Assembly: GCA_903789635.1 (NCBI GenBank)
Contig: CAIFEY010000024.1
Span: forward strand, 1 to 45,293
Source of the DNA: an uncultured Eubacteriaceae bacterium
Lineage (GTDB): Bacteria > Bacillota > Clostridia > Peptostreptococcales > Anaerovoracaceae
Direction: 5' to 3'
Length of the DNA: 45,293 bases
Each line of letters starts with the position of its first letter. Positions within the stretch are counted from its first letter, which is position 1. The position numbers and the translations under genes were made by a program. Positions 25,781 through 33,884 of this stretch are shown here, piece after piece. A model generated the notes under the pieces. The model searched no databases. It saw nothing but the letters and a program-made list of their open reading frames with translations, and had not been told where the DNA came from.

Positions 25781-25830
25781 AGGAAGTGAGGGCTGTGCAG
25801 GGACAAAAAAGGCTTGAACGGCAGAAAAAA

Positions 25831-25862
25831 GCCCGCGCTGCTGCTATATAGCAGGCACGGGC
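25831..25862 (-). terminator. Terminator after the EAL gene
   Basis: On the minus strand GCCCGTGCCTGCTATATAGC pairs with the following AGCAGCGCGGGC and is followed by TTTTTT (25825-25830). It ends transcription from the EAL gene about 105 bases beyond its stop and just before the promoter of surface protein A. Confidence 0.8.
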
Positions 25863-25889
25863 GGCACAAATAGTGTTAATTAAGGAGCG

Positions 25890-25955
25890 AAAGTTATGGG
25901 GCGCGGAATTTGGGAATTTCCATGATAGATCGCTATTTTCCCAGGCACCACTGGA
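25890..25955 (-). repeat. Second dispersed sequence family, copy 3
   Basis: Read on the minus strand: GAAAATAGCGATCTATCATG, then GAAATTCCCAAATTCCGCGCC. This matches GCGATCTA...TTTCCCAAATTCC at 15919-15957 and GCGAACTATCATGGAAATTC at 21351. It lies in the 3' flank of the EAL gene. Confidence 0.6.
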
Positions 25956-25967
25956 AATTTGGGAAAA

Positions 25968-27707
25968 TCAGAGTACCCCGTATTTCAGGGCCTCCTCATC
26001 CGTCTCGTCTAAGAAACGGCCGCCTTGGTTCTTGTTTTTAAACTCTATCGCGCCGAGCGATTCCGGCCGGTGGAGGTAGAAGCCCTGGGCCAGGTCGCAG
26101 TCCACGCTGCGCAGGAATTCCAGCTGCTCCTTGGTCTCGACCCACTCCGCGAGTGTCAGCAGGCCGATCTTATGCATGGTGCTGACGATCGAGGAGATGA
26201 TCAATCGGTTCACCCCGCCGTCGTCATCGATGCTGCGGAGCAGATCCATGTCGAGCTTGACCAGGTCGAACGAATAACGGCTGAATACGTTCAGGGAACT
26301 GTAGCCGCTGCCGAAGTCATCGACCCACACGGAGAAGCCGTTGTCCCTGAAGTGCTCGATCTGGTCGCGGAACTGCGCCGAAGCCTTAGGAATTGCCTGC
26401 TCGGTAATCTCAATGATGATCTTGTTGTGCTCGATGCCGTAGCGGTCGACGAGCGTGATCACCTTATCCACGATGTCCGGCTGGTCGAAGTCCTGACCAG
26501 AGAAATTCACCGTGACCGGCAGGATCTTCAGCTGGTCCTTCTCCCGCATCGGGATTTCCCTGCATACCTGTTCGACCATGTAGAGATCGAGTTTATGCAG
26601 CAGGTGGTACTTCTCCAGCATCGGGATGAATCTGGCCGGCGAAAGCGTCCCGTAGATCGGATCGTTCCAGCGCGCCAAAGCCTCCAGTGCCGCCATCTTG
26701 CCGGTCCTGATGCGCATCATTCCCTGGTAGTGGATCTGGATGTGCTTCTCGATCAGCGCGCGGTCAAAGTTCTCCACGATGTATCGCTGCTCCCAGTACT
26801 GATTGTCCGTCGATGCGGAATAGTAGGAAAACAGCTGATTATAATCATCGCTGATGGACCGGAGGGCGTGCTTCGCATGGTCCACTGCCTGGAAGCCTGC
26901 CATCTCCTCTTCCATGCGGCAGATTCCCGCCTGAAATCCGAGCGTCGTGCCCTTCGCATTGCTGCGGACCCTCAGCAGTGCCTTATAGATCTTTACTTCG
27001 ATCTCTCTGTCTGCCGTTACGAGGACAAAGTGATCCGCTTCGCTCCTGGTAATCAGTGCCCCCGGGAACTCCTGCTGCAGACTTGCTGCCGTAAGCTTCA
27101 GGAGCTCGTCCCCCTCCTCATATCCGAACTGAATGTTATATGCCTGCATTCCAATCACATCCACATAGATGACAACCGGCGACTCGCCGCTCATGCGGAT
27201 ATCGTGTACCTTCTCGTCAAAGAACTCGTGCAGATAATTCGAATTCGGTATGCCCGTAATCGGGTCGATATAGAACAGGTCCTTCTGATTGGCCAGATAC
27301 TCATCACTGAGCCTTCTGATCTCCTTCTCACTTCTGGAAACATTGGTATAGAAGAAGAACGCCAGCTCGTGGCCGCTGGCAACCTTCTGCCAGTATGCGG
27401 TCGTGTGGCAGATGTAGTAATCGGAGTCGATGGTGCTGCGCGTGCGGTACAGGACGTCGTAGCCGGCCTCTTTCTTCGCGAAAGCATCCCCGAGACGCGC
27501 AAGCTTTCCCGCATCGTCCGGGTGAACCAGGTTGAACATGCTGTCGGTGAACCGCAGAACGAGCTCGTCCCTTTCCATATGCTTCATTTTACATAAACCG
27601 TCTGAAACCAGCACAGTAACCACCTTGCCGTCTACATAATCATAGACAGCAAGCGGCAGCTCAGACGCCTCCAACAGCTTTCTTTCTGCACTTGATAGAT
27701 AGTCCAT
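25968..27707 (-). CDS. PAS / degenerate GGDEF / EAL cyclic di-GMP phosphodiesterase
   Basis: A 579-residue protein. A PAS-like N-terminus (ELPLAVYDYVDGKVVTVLVSDG) is followed by a GGDEF domain that keeps DPITGIPNSNYLHE but reads RSEADHF at the active site, so it should not synthesise cyclic di-GMP. The EAL domain is complete in its key motifs: EALAR, VNFSG, EITEQA, DDFGSGYSSL, KLDMD, EWVET and QGFYLHRP. It should therefore hydrolyse cyclic di-GMP, possibly gated by the degenerate GGDEF. It is cytosolic, lies between the two giant surface genes and has its own terminator. Confidence 0.92.
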   Translation of the reverse strand: MDYLSSAERKLLEASELPLAVYDYVDGKVVTVLVSDGLCKMKHMERDELVLRFTDSMFNLVHPDDAGKLARLGDAFAKKEAGYDVLYRTRSTIDSDYYICHTTAYWQKVASGHELAFFFYTNVSRSEKEIRRLSDEYLANQKDLFYIDPITGIPNSNYLHEFFDEKVHDIRMSGESPVVIYVDVIGMQAYNIQFGYEEGDELLKLTAASLQQEFPGALITRSEADHFVLVTADREIEVKIYKALLRVRSNAKGTTLGFQAGICRMEEEMAGFQAVDHAKHALRSISDDYNQLFSYYSASTDNQYWEQRYIVENFDRALIEKHIQIHYQGMMRIRTGKMAALEALARWNDPIYGTLSPARFIPMLEKYHLLHKLDLYMVEQVCREIPMREKDQLKILPVTVNFSGQDFDQPDIVDKVITLVDRYGIEHNKIIIEITEQAIPKASAQFRDQIEHFRDNGFSVWVDDFGSGYSSLNVFSRYSFDLVKLDMDLLRSIDDDGGVNRLIISSIVSTMHKIGLLTLAEWVETKEQLEFLRSVDCDLAQGFYLHRPESLGAIEFKNKNQGGRFLDETDEEALKYGVL

Positions 27708-27750
27708 CAGAACCTCCGTATCTCAATCCCCTGGAAAACAATATTCTAAA

Positions 27751-27766
27751 TTGTCCCATTGGACAA
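27751..27766. promoter_or_regulatory. Operator-like palindrome upstream of the EAL gene
   Basis: TTGTCC and GGACAA flank a four-base centre, 44 bases before the EAL start and near a TATAAT-like box on the minus strand (27783-27788 region). The half-site TGTCC/GGACA is shared with the inverted repeat at 20207-20236 before the WYL gene. Confidence 0.45.
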
Positions 27767-27873
27767 AAGAATTCTTTATATTTATTATACCTGTCATAAA
27801 ACTACGAAACAACCGGGATTTCAAGATTTTCGCATCCCGGTGCGGCCTCCCTGAAGTAAATCGCAAATAAAAA

Positions 27874-27909
27874 GGGCTGTGAAAGATGTATTCGCATTTT
27901 TCACAGCCC
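27874..27909 (-). terminator. Hairpin of the GGGGCTGTGAAAA family, copy 4
   Basis: GGGCTGTGAAA and TTTCACAGCCC pair across a 14-base loop, 49 bases beyond the stop of surface protein B. Together with the 3' flank it mirrors copy 3 behind surface protein A. Confidence 0.75.
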
Positions 27910-27957
27910 CAGTACCTTATGCTGATATTTCTTTCTTTGGCTCAGAACAATGGTTTT

Positions 27958-30900
27958 CTATGACTTATACCTGAATCCCACGTCGTAGTGACTGTTCTTG
28001 ACAGGGTGCGCCGTGAATACGATCCTGTAAGTCTTTCCCTTAGTTACTCTGTATTGCTGATGCGAAATACCTTTGTTCCTGCCATTAAATAGCAGCTTCT
28101 TTCCGCCGGAAGTGTAGATCTTAGCCCATCCACGATTGTCTAAAGGCTGGATCTTCAGCGTTCCGGTCCTGGTTGCTTTCACTTTAAACGTCTGCGAGAA
28201 TTTCTTGCATGAGCTGTTCTGGATCCGGTAGGTTTCACCGATCTTCGCCTTGATCAAAGCCTTGCGGAAGTATGACCTGCCGGTTCCGCCAGGGTTGGAG
28301 GCGGTCGCCGTGCATTCGGTCTGCCCCTCAGCCAGATCGGCTTTCGTGACCTCGATGCTGTAGGACTTACCTGAGCGTAGCCCGACGTAAGTGGTTGAAA
28401 TTCCGCTGTTCGATTTCAGGGATTTCAGATTCTCGGTGACGAGGACCTTTCCGCTCGCGGAGCGCAGGCGGACGGTCGCGCTCGTCATTCCCTTGATCTT
28501 GAAGGTGAAGGAGCCGTCCTTCCTGGCCTTGAACTTGAACGATGTTGCCGCGTCCTTGCCGCTTGCCGGTGTGAACTTGACGGACGTCTTGCCCTTGGAG
28601 GACAGTTTGACGTCGACGGTCTTCTGCGCCGTTTCCGGTGACTTCGGGTTAACGCCGGATCCATCAATCGTGCCGGACCCGTCAGTACCAGTCTGATCAC
28701 TGTCTGTGTCTGCGTCCGTATTTCCGCCGGCTTCTCCGTCATTCTCTCCGCTCGGTGTCTGGGGATTGATCGGATCGTTTGGATAGTTCGTATCATTCGG
28801 ATCAATCTGCGGCTGGACCGGCTGCGGCTGAACTTCTTCCTTCTTGCTGACGACCATTCCGTCGGAGGAGATGCAGGTGATATGTCCCGCATTATCAGTG
28901 ATGCGGCCGTATACCACGCACTGATCTTCCCCATCAACGGCGAACGTTCCGGAGCTTTCCGCTCCCAGGCTCGTCCACTGGTCATCCGCGAGGGCCTTGA
29001 CATCCTCTTCCGTCATGGCTTCAGCGCTCTTGTAATATGAGATGTCCTTGATTCCGCTCACATCGTCGCTTCCGGAAACCGTGACATCAACGTGATTCTC
29101 GAAAAGAAGTCCGAACGTGACCGTGTTCAGGAATGTCTTGAACACATTATCCTGGATCGTGATCTCCCCTTGCGGAGGCGCGGTGTCAATCCTGACTGCC
29201 GCCGTCTTCTCACCGGAGATCTGGCCATCGGCGTTCTTCACTCTGTAGGTGACTGCAGTGTTTCCGTCTTCCGTAAACGTGACGGAATCCTGCCACTGCT
29301 CGCCGTCAGAGGTCTTGATCGTGCATCCTTCCGGAGCCGTCAGGCTTACCGGCGAGACGTACCAGTCACCCCCGCCCTGCGTTCCTGTGATCGACGCGTC
29401 GGAGACATCCAGATAGTTGATCGACCACTCCTTCGTCTTTTCAGAATCCGAGAGCGTGTAATTGTCATTTCCTAAACTTGTGACCGTCGCCGTGTAATTT
29501 CCGGCGTCAGCTGCGGAGACCTTCTGATTTCCAGAATTCAGATATTCTATGGCAAAGGTATCACTCTCCAGCGCCTTGTTGCTCACCTCGGCACTGATCT
29601 GATGGGTTTCTCCGTCATAGATGAAGCTGGACTCGCTCCAAGTGAGGTCAGCTTCCCGTGGTTCGATCGCGGCTGTCGTCTCTGCCTGCTGCCCGTCCTT
29701 CGCCAGGAAGTAGTTCCCGGCGTCGCTTCCACCAAGTGTCAGACCTGAGATACTGACCGTCTTACCCTCGCCCGCGTTTGCATCGCGGAAGCTTCCCGCC
29801 GCGGAAACCGTGAGACTGTCGCCTTTCACCTTTCCGGTCAGCACGGCATCATCCGTATTGACCGCCGCGGCAGTCGTTCCGTCGTAGGTCTTATCCGCGG
29901 CCGTGATCCCGCTGACCTTCACTGCTTTCCTTTCAATCGTCACATCGAGGCTGCCAGAGGTGCCGTCGTACGTGTAGTTGCCGTTCGTTCCGGTGACCTT
30001 GTAGTAGACCTTGTACGTCCCTGCCTTCTTCGCCGTCGGAATTTCCGCAGCGTATGAACTGTCGTCCAGACTGTATTCCACCTGACCGGCGTTCGCGTCG
30101 ATCGAGCCGGCGTTGACCAGCGGCTGCGCGTTGCCATTGTAGGTCAGGCCCGTCTTTGCCGTCGGTGCCGTGAATGCTGCATCTGCGCCGGCTACCGTCA
30201 GATCACCATAGACCGTCTTAATATTGTAGTTCTCGCTGTTAGTCCCATTCTTTAACGCATAAATAAATATATTCTTACTGGTTCCTGCATTGGTCTGGGA
30301 GCCGGTAACCGTGTATTCTGCACCTTCTCCGGTAATAAATCCATCTCCGGACACCTCAACGCCGGATTTGGTCAGTGCCGTTCCGTCATATGGCTTGGAG
30401 TCAGAACTACTTGTAAGGGTAACGTCTCTCTTCGCGATGGTCACCGGAATGCTCTGCGGATTGACCCCCGCAACGTTGCTGTTGCCATCGATCTTATACC
30501 AAACGGTATACTCTCCCGCATCTTTTCCCGTTGGAATCGATGCGCTGTAATCGCCATCTTTGGACAGGCTGTATAAGATGCTTCCGCCCCTCGGCACATT
30601 GACCGTTCCGCCTGTCACCAGCGCCTGGTCAGCCCCGCTGTACCTAAGACTGCTCTCTGCTGCAGGTGCAGTATAGCTGGCTGAGGCTTTTCTTATCGTG
30701 AAGCTGTCTGTTGCGGTGACGGCTTTATAGGTGTCTGTCTCCGCGAAGGTTGCCTTAACCCAATAGGTCCCGATATTCTTCGGCACTTTGCCACTGGTGT
30801 AAGCGCCGTCCTTTGCGTTTGTGGTCTTCTTGGTACAGTCAGCATCTGTAAAGTACTGATACGTCACATTTCCTGTTCCGTTGGTATCGCTGGATGGCAC

Positions 30901-31482
30901 AGGCGCCTTCGCTGTCTCTCCATAGGTCCAGTCGTCAAGCGATACGCTTCCGCTTCCCGCCGGCTTCTCCGGCAGTGTGTCGGAGACGGTCACCACCAGC
31001 TTGACATAACAATCACTATTAATAACAGTCGAATAGGAATGCGCCCTGTTCGTCTCACTTTTTATTACATACCACCCATTTTGAGAGCTATTGTAATCCC
31101 AAAAAGCAACCTCTGTAATATACTTTGATCCGGCATCAATTGTTGTACTTAAGTTCGCGGTGTTGCCTATGCTTCGAAAAATATCTCCCATTGCATTTTT
31201 AAAGCTGCCAAGTCCAAGTCTTGGCAGATTATCTACATTTTTCCATGTTATTGTAAGGCCATCTAGTATGACCGTTTTTGATATCTGGCTCGTTGATCCT
31301 ATCACAGCTCTCTGATTTGTATTACTCACGATGCTGTGCAAATTTGTCTTATCATAATCAAACGTATAGGTATAGGTCGTCTTCCCTGCCGCATACGCGG
31401 TGGTCGGCGAGATCGCAATCGGACTTGCGATCATAACTATGGCGCACATAAAACACAGTGCTTGATTCAATATCTTTTTCAT
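27958..31482 (-). CDS. Giant secreted MBG/YDG-repeat surface protein B
   Basis: A 1174-residue paralogue of the protein at 21501-25607. It has an ordinary signal peptide (MKKILNQALCFMCAIVMIAS, ending AYAA), a divergent N-terminal domain, the same MBG and YDG repeats, and a 220-residue Lys-rich C-terminal module differing from that of protein A at only about seven positions. The ~200 residues holding the X2-like domain and last MBG unit of protein A are absent. A Pro/Asn/Asp linker precedes the C-terminal module. No sortase signal is present. Function is probably adhesion or cell-wall association. It follows the two-component system genes and has its own LytTR-type promoter. Confidence 0.88.
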   Translation of the reverse strand: MKKILNQALCFMCAIVMIASPIAISPTTAYAAGKTTYTYTFDYDKTNLHSIVSNTNQRAVIGSTSQISKTVILDGLTITWKNVDNLPRLGLGSFKNAMGDIFRSIGNTANLSTTIDAGSKYITEVAFWDYNSSQNGWYVIKSETNRAHSYSTVINSDCYVKLVVTVSDTLPEKPAGSGSVSLDDWTYGETAKAPVPSSDTNGTGNVTYQYFTDADCTKKTTNAKDGAYTSGKVPKNIGTYWVKATFAETDTYKAVTATDSFTIRKASASYTAPAAESSLRYSGADQALVTGGTVNVPRGGSILYSLSKDGDYSASIPTGKDAGEYTVWYKIDGNSNVAGVNPQSIPVTIAKRDVTLTSSSDSKPYDGTALTKSGVEVSGDGFITGEGAEYTVTGSQTNAGTSKNIFIYALKNGTNSENYNIKTVYGDLTVAGADAAFTAPTAKTGLTYNGNAQPLVNAGSIDANAGQVEYSLDDSSYAAEIPTAKKAGTYKVYYKVTGTNGNYTYDGTSGSLDVTIERKAVKVSGITAADKTYDGTTAAAVNTDDAVLTGKVKGDSLTVSAAGSFRDANAGEGKTVSISGLTLGGSDAGNYFLAKDGQQAETTAAIEPREADLTWSESSFIYDGETHQISAEVSNKALESDTFAIEYLNSGNQKVSAADAGNYTATVTSLGNDNYTLSDSEKTKEWSINYLDVSDASITGTQGGGDWYVSPVSLTAPEGCTIKTSDGEQWQDSVTFTEDGNTAVTYRVKNADGQISGEKTAAVRIDTAPPQGEITIQDNVFKTFLNTVTFGLLFENHVDVTVSGSDDVSGIKDISYYKSAEAMTEEDVKALADDQWTSLGAESSGTFAVDGEDQCVVYGRITDNAGHITCISSDGMVVSKKEEVQPQPVQPQIDPNDTNYPNDPINPQTPSGENDGEAGGNTDADTDSDQTGTDGSGTIDGSGVNPKSPETAQKTVDVKLSSKGKTSVKFTPASGKDAATSFKFKARKDGSFTFKIKGMTSATVRLRSASGKVLVTENLKSLKSNSGISTTYVGLRSGKSYSIEVTKADLAEGQTECTATASNPGGTGRSYFRKALIKAKIGETYRIQNSSCKKFSQTFKVKATRTGTLKIQPLDNRGWAKIYTSGGKKLLFNGRNKGISHQQYRVTKGKTYRIVFTAHPVKNSHYDVGFRYKS

Positions 31483-31606
31483 AAAATCACCCCTTCATAT
31501 AGAGAAACCTGCGTTCCGCACGGTCAGGCGTCCCGCGGTATTCCGTCCATTGCCTGTTAACGAGTGTGCAGCCGATCGCAATAACTGCCAATTCTTTCTC
31601 TTTACG

Positions 31607-31678
31607 ATAATTAGACCGCAAATCAGAATCGAAAACAACCAAACCGGCACGAGATGCAGCCGAAGGGGCACGAAATGC
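31607..31678 (-). promoter_or_regulatory. LytTR-type direct repeats and promoter of surface protein B
   Basis: GGCACGAGATGC (31646-31657) and GGCACGAAATGC (31667-31678), period 21 bases, with TAATTAT on the minus strand at 31607-31613, again exactly 32 bases away. The arrangement duplicates that before surface protein A while the intervening bases differ, pointing to conserved function. Confidence 0.82.
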
Positions 31679-31730
31679 GCCTGAATATGGAAGAACGACA
31701 AAAAATGACTTGAAAGACTTGTATGGCAGT

Positions 31731-31765
31731 AAAAATGCTCGTGCTGCCGTTAAGCAGTCACGAGC
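31731..31765 (-). terminator. Terminator after the histidine kinase gene
   Basis: On the minus strand GCTCGTGACTGC pairs with GCAGCACGAGC around a short loop and is followed by ATTTTTA. It separates the kinase operon from surface protein B. Confidence 0.8.
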
Positions 31766-31816
31766 GTCATGCGCAGTAATATTGAGCGGCGGCCATAGGC
31801 GTGAGAGGCAGTACGA

Positions 31817-33139
31817 TCATTCACCCCTCACCGGAATAGCGATGTTTACGTAAAATTCAGTCCCCTGATGGGAGAACTCGGCGCTTCCTCCGTAATGCTC
31901 CGCAGAGGACCTGATGGAAGGGATGCCGAGGCCGGATCCGCCCTTCTTAGTCGAGAAGTATCTCCCGTTCCTCATGTTGATATGCCCGCCGAATCCGTTG
32001 GTTTCCACGATGTAGAGCCAGTTTCCGCCCTGAATCTCCATGGAGAGCTCGATAAAGCGGTCTTTCCCCTCCGCCTCACTCGCCGCGGCGACCGCGTTAT
32101 CCAATATATTGCCAATCATAGTGCACAATTCTACGTCGGAGATCGTCCCCTGCTCCCCGATGTCGACGCGAAAACTGATGTCGATGCCCTCCTTCTTCGC
32201 CTCCGCCGCATAATAGTTCAGGATGGCGTTCAGGGCATTATTCTGGCAGTACATCATCGATTCCTTGACCGGAAGCTCTCGGATATAGTCGGAAAGATAG
32301 GCGCTGACCTCTTCCGTCTTGCCTGCGTCCGCCATGTTCTTCAGCGTCCTCAGCGTCTGCCGGAAATCGTGCCTCACCCTGGCGGAGTCGTTGATGTACT
32401 TCATCTGTGCGTAATACTGCTTTTCCTGCAGTTTCAGTACATTGCGCTCCTGTTCCGCCTTTGCCGCATCCAGAAGGGTGCTGACGATGTAATAGAACAT
32501 GACGTTCGTCACCGTCCAGACGAGGAGGATGATAGAAAGGATAATAATTACCGTGCTTCCCACCTTGTTCACGTGGAACGTCTCGTATTTAATCGGCCGC
32601 ATTAATATGTTGACCGCCAGAATGCATCCTGAGAACGGAAGCGTCATCAGCCACACTTTAGAAACGAGGAGCCTGTCCACCAGTTCGCTCCCGTATTTGG
32701 CAAAGGAATAGCCGACCAAGAGGGTCACCGCCGCTGCCGCCGCCGATAGAAACGCGGAATAATCCGGACTGGAGGAATTGATCCCAAGCTCCGGGTGCCT
32801 TGCGGCGTCAAAGCTTGCGGCAAAGTTGGCCATCACGGACATCAGCGCCATCACGTCCACGAATATGGCTGCCGCCGCACTGACGGACGCCCTGATGCTG
32901 CGCACGTAGAAGATGAAGCAGACGAAGACTGCCGGAAAGAGAAGCGTATTGCCTCCCGGTGAGAAGAGGACGTCTGCCACACAGATCAGGACAGCCAGGA
33001 TCATTAACAGCAGGACTGCCCTCAGCAGAGTCGACCGAAAAGAACGGCGCAGCTGCCGCCTCATCGGCAGGCAGCATAGGATGCCGGCAGGAACGATCGC
33101 CACGCATTCCAGAACATCTGCGATAATCGCTTCTTTCAT
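31817..33139 (-). CDS. GHKL-type sensor histidine kinase (AgrC/VirS-like)
   Basis: A 440-residue membrane kinase. Six or seven hydrophobic helices occupy residues 1-220 without a large extracellular domain; then a coiled helix leads to the phosphoacceptor box with H257 (RVRHDFRQTLRTL), and a GHKL ATPase domain with N-box IGNILDNAVAAA and G-box GGSGLGIPSIRSS. Kinases of this build sense membrane or peptide signals and phosphorylate a LytTR regulator. Its start overlaps the stop of the response regulator by four bases. No AgrB/AgrD-type peptide genes are visible nearby, so the signal is unknown. Confidence 0.92.
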   Translation of the reverse strand: MKEAIIADVLECVAIVPAGILCCLPMRRQLRRSFRSTLLRAVLLLMILAVLICVADVLFSPGGNTLLFPAVFVCFIFYVRSIRASVSAAAAIFVDVMALMSVMANFAASFDAARHPELGINSSSPDYSAFLSAAAAAVTLLVGYSFAKYGSELVDRLLVSKVWLMTLPFSGCILAVNILMRPIKYETFHVNKVGSTVIIILSIILLVWTVTNVMFYYIVSTLLDAAKAEQERNVLKLQEKQYYAQMKYINDSARVRHDFRQTLRTLKNMADAGKTEEVSAYLSDYIRELPVKESMMYCQNNALNAILNYYAAEAKKEGIDISFRVDIGEQGTISDVELCTMIGNILDNAVAAASEAEGKDRFIELSMEIQGGNWLYIVETNGFGGHINMRNGRYFSTKKGGSGLGIPSIRSSAEHYGGSAEFSHQGTEFYVNIAIPVRGE

Positions 33140-33882
33140 CCCCGTCTCCTCCTCCCTGCCTCATTTCTGAGCTTCTGAAAATTGTAGTTCTGCCATGTGC
33201 GGATCAGCTGTTTCTCCTTCCTGAGGGTGCACGGGAATTCCCTGTCCCTGGCCAGGAAGCACACGCCGTTTCTGAAATCCTGGATGTAGTCCATGTTCAC
33301 GATCACGCCGCGGATGATGGGGAGGAAACGCCGGTCTTTCAGCAGGTCTTCCGAGATGCTGGTGAAGGACAGGCGTGTGCGGTACTCCGTTCCGTCTTTG
33401 TCGTAGACAAAGACGCTGTGGGACGACGCACTGACCGCCATGATGTCCCGGTAGCAGATCGCAAAGTCCGTCCGGTTCATGGAGAAGTTCAGACTTTCTT
33501 CCAGGGCCGTCGTTCTCCTCAGGATATCGTCCATGATTCGGTATATCGACGCCTGGTCGATCGGCTTCTCGATATAATCGAAGGCATGGTTGTGCAGTGC
33601 ATCCGCACGGTGTTCGACGCTGGTCGTAAGGAAAATCAGCAGCGTGTCCCCGTCCTTCTCGCGGATCCGCTCCGCCGCCTGCATGCCCGTCATGCCGTCC
33701 ATATAGATGTCCAGGAAGATCATCGTGTACTGAAACGGCTGATAGCGCTCGAGCAGCGCTTCCGCACTGTCAAACTGCTGTATGGAGAGCTCCTCTCCGG
33801 AAGCCGCAGCATACGCCTTGAGGACGCTGCTCAGCTCCTCCCTGTCTTCTTTCCGGTCATCCACAATGGCAATGTTCATCAT
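33136..33882 (-). CDS. LytTR-family response regulator
   Basis: A 248-residue regulator. Receiver domain: acidic pair D8/D9, phosphoacceptor D58 (MIFLDIYMDG) and the conserved Lys in IEKPID. The LytTR DNA-binding domain runs from about residue 140 (FAICYRDIMAVSASSHSVFV ... RFLPIIRGVIVNMDYIQDF). LytTR proteins bind paired direct repeats upstream of weak promoters. The matching pairs in front of the two surface-protein genes make those the predicted targets. It is followed directly by the kinase gene and preceded by the radical SAM gene with a 2-base gap. Confidence 0.93.
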   Translation of the reverse strand: MMNIAIVDDRKEDREELSSVLKAYAAASGEELSIQQFDSAEALLERYQPFQYTMIFLDIYMDGMTGMQAAERIREKDGDTLLIFLTTSVEHRADALHNHAFDYIEKPIDQASIYRIMDDILRRTTALEESLNFSMNRTDFAICYRDIMAVSASSHSVFVYDKDGTEYRTRLSFTSISEDLLKDRRFLPIIRGVIVNMDYIQDFRNGVCFLARDREFPCTLRKEKQLIRTWQNYNFQKLRNEAGRRRRG

Positions 33883-33884
33883 CT

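Noticed and set aside
26025-27596. 523-codon plus-strand frame opposite the EAL gene
   Set aside because: Shadow of a well-supported GGDEF/EAL gene with all catalytic motifs on the minus strand.
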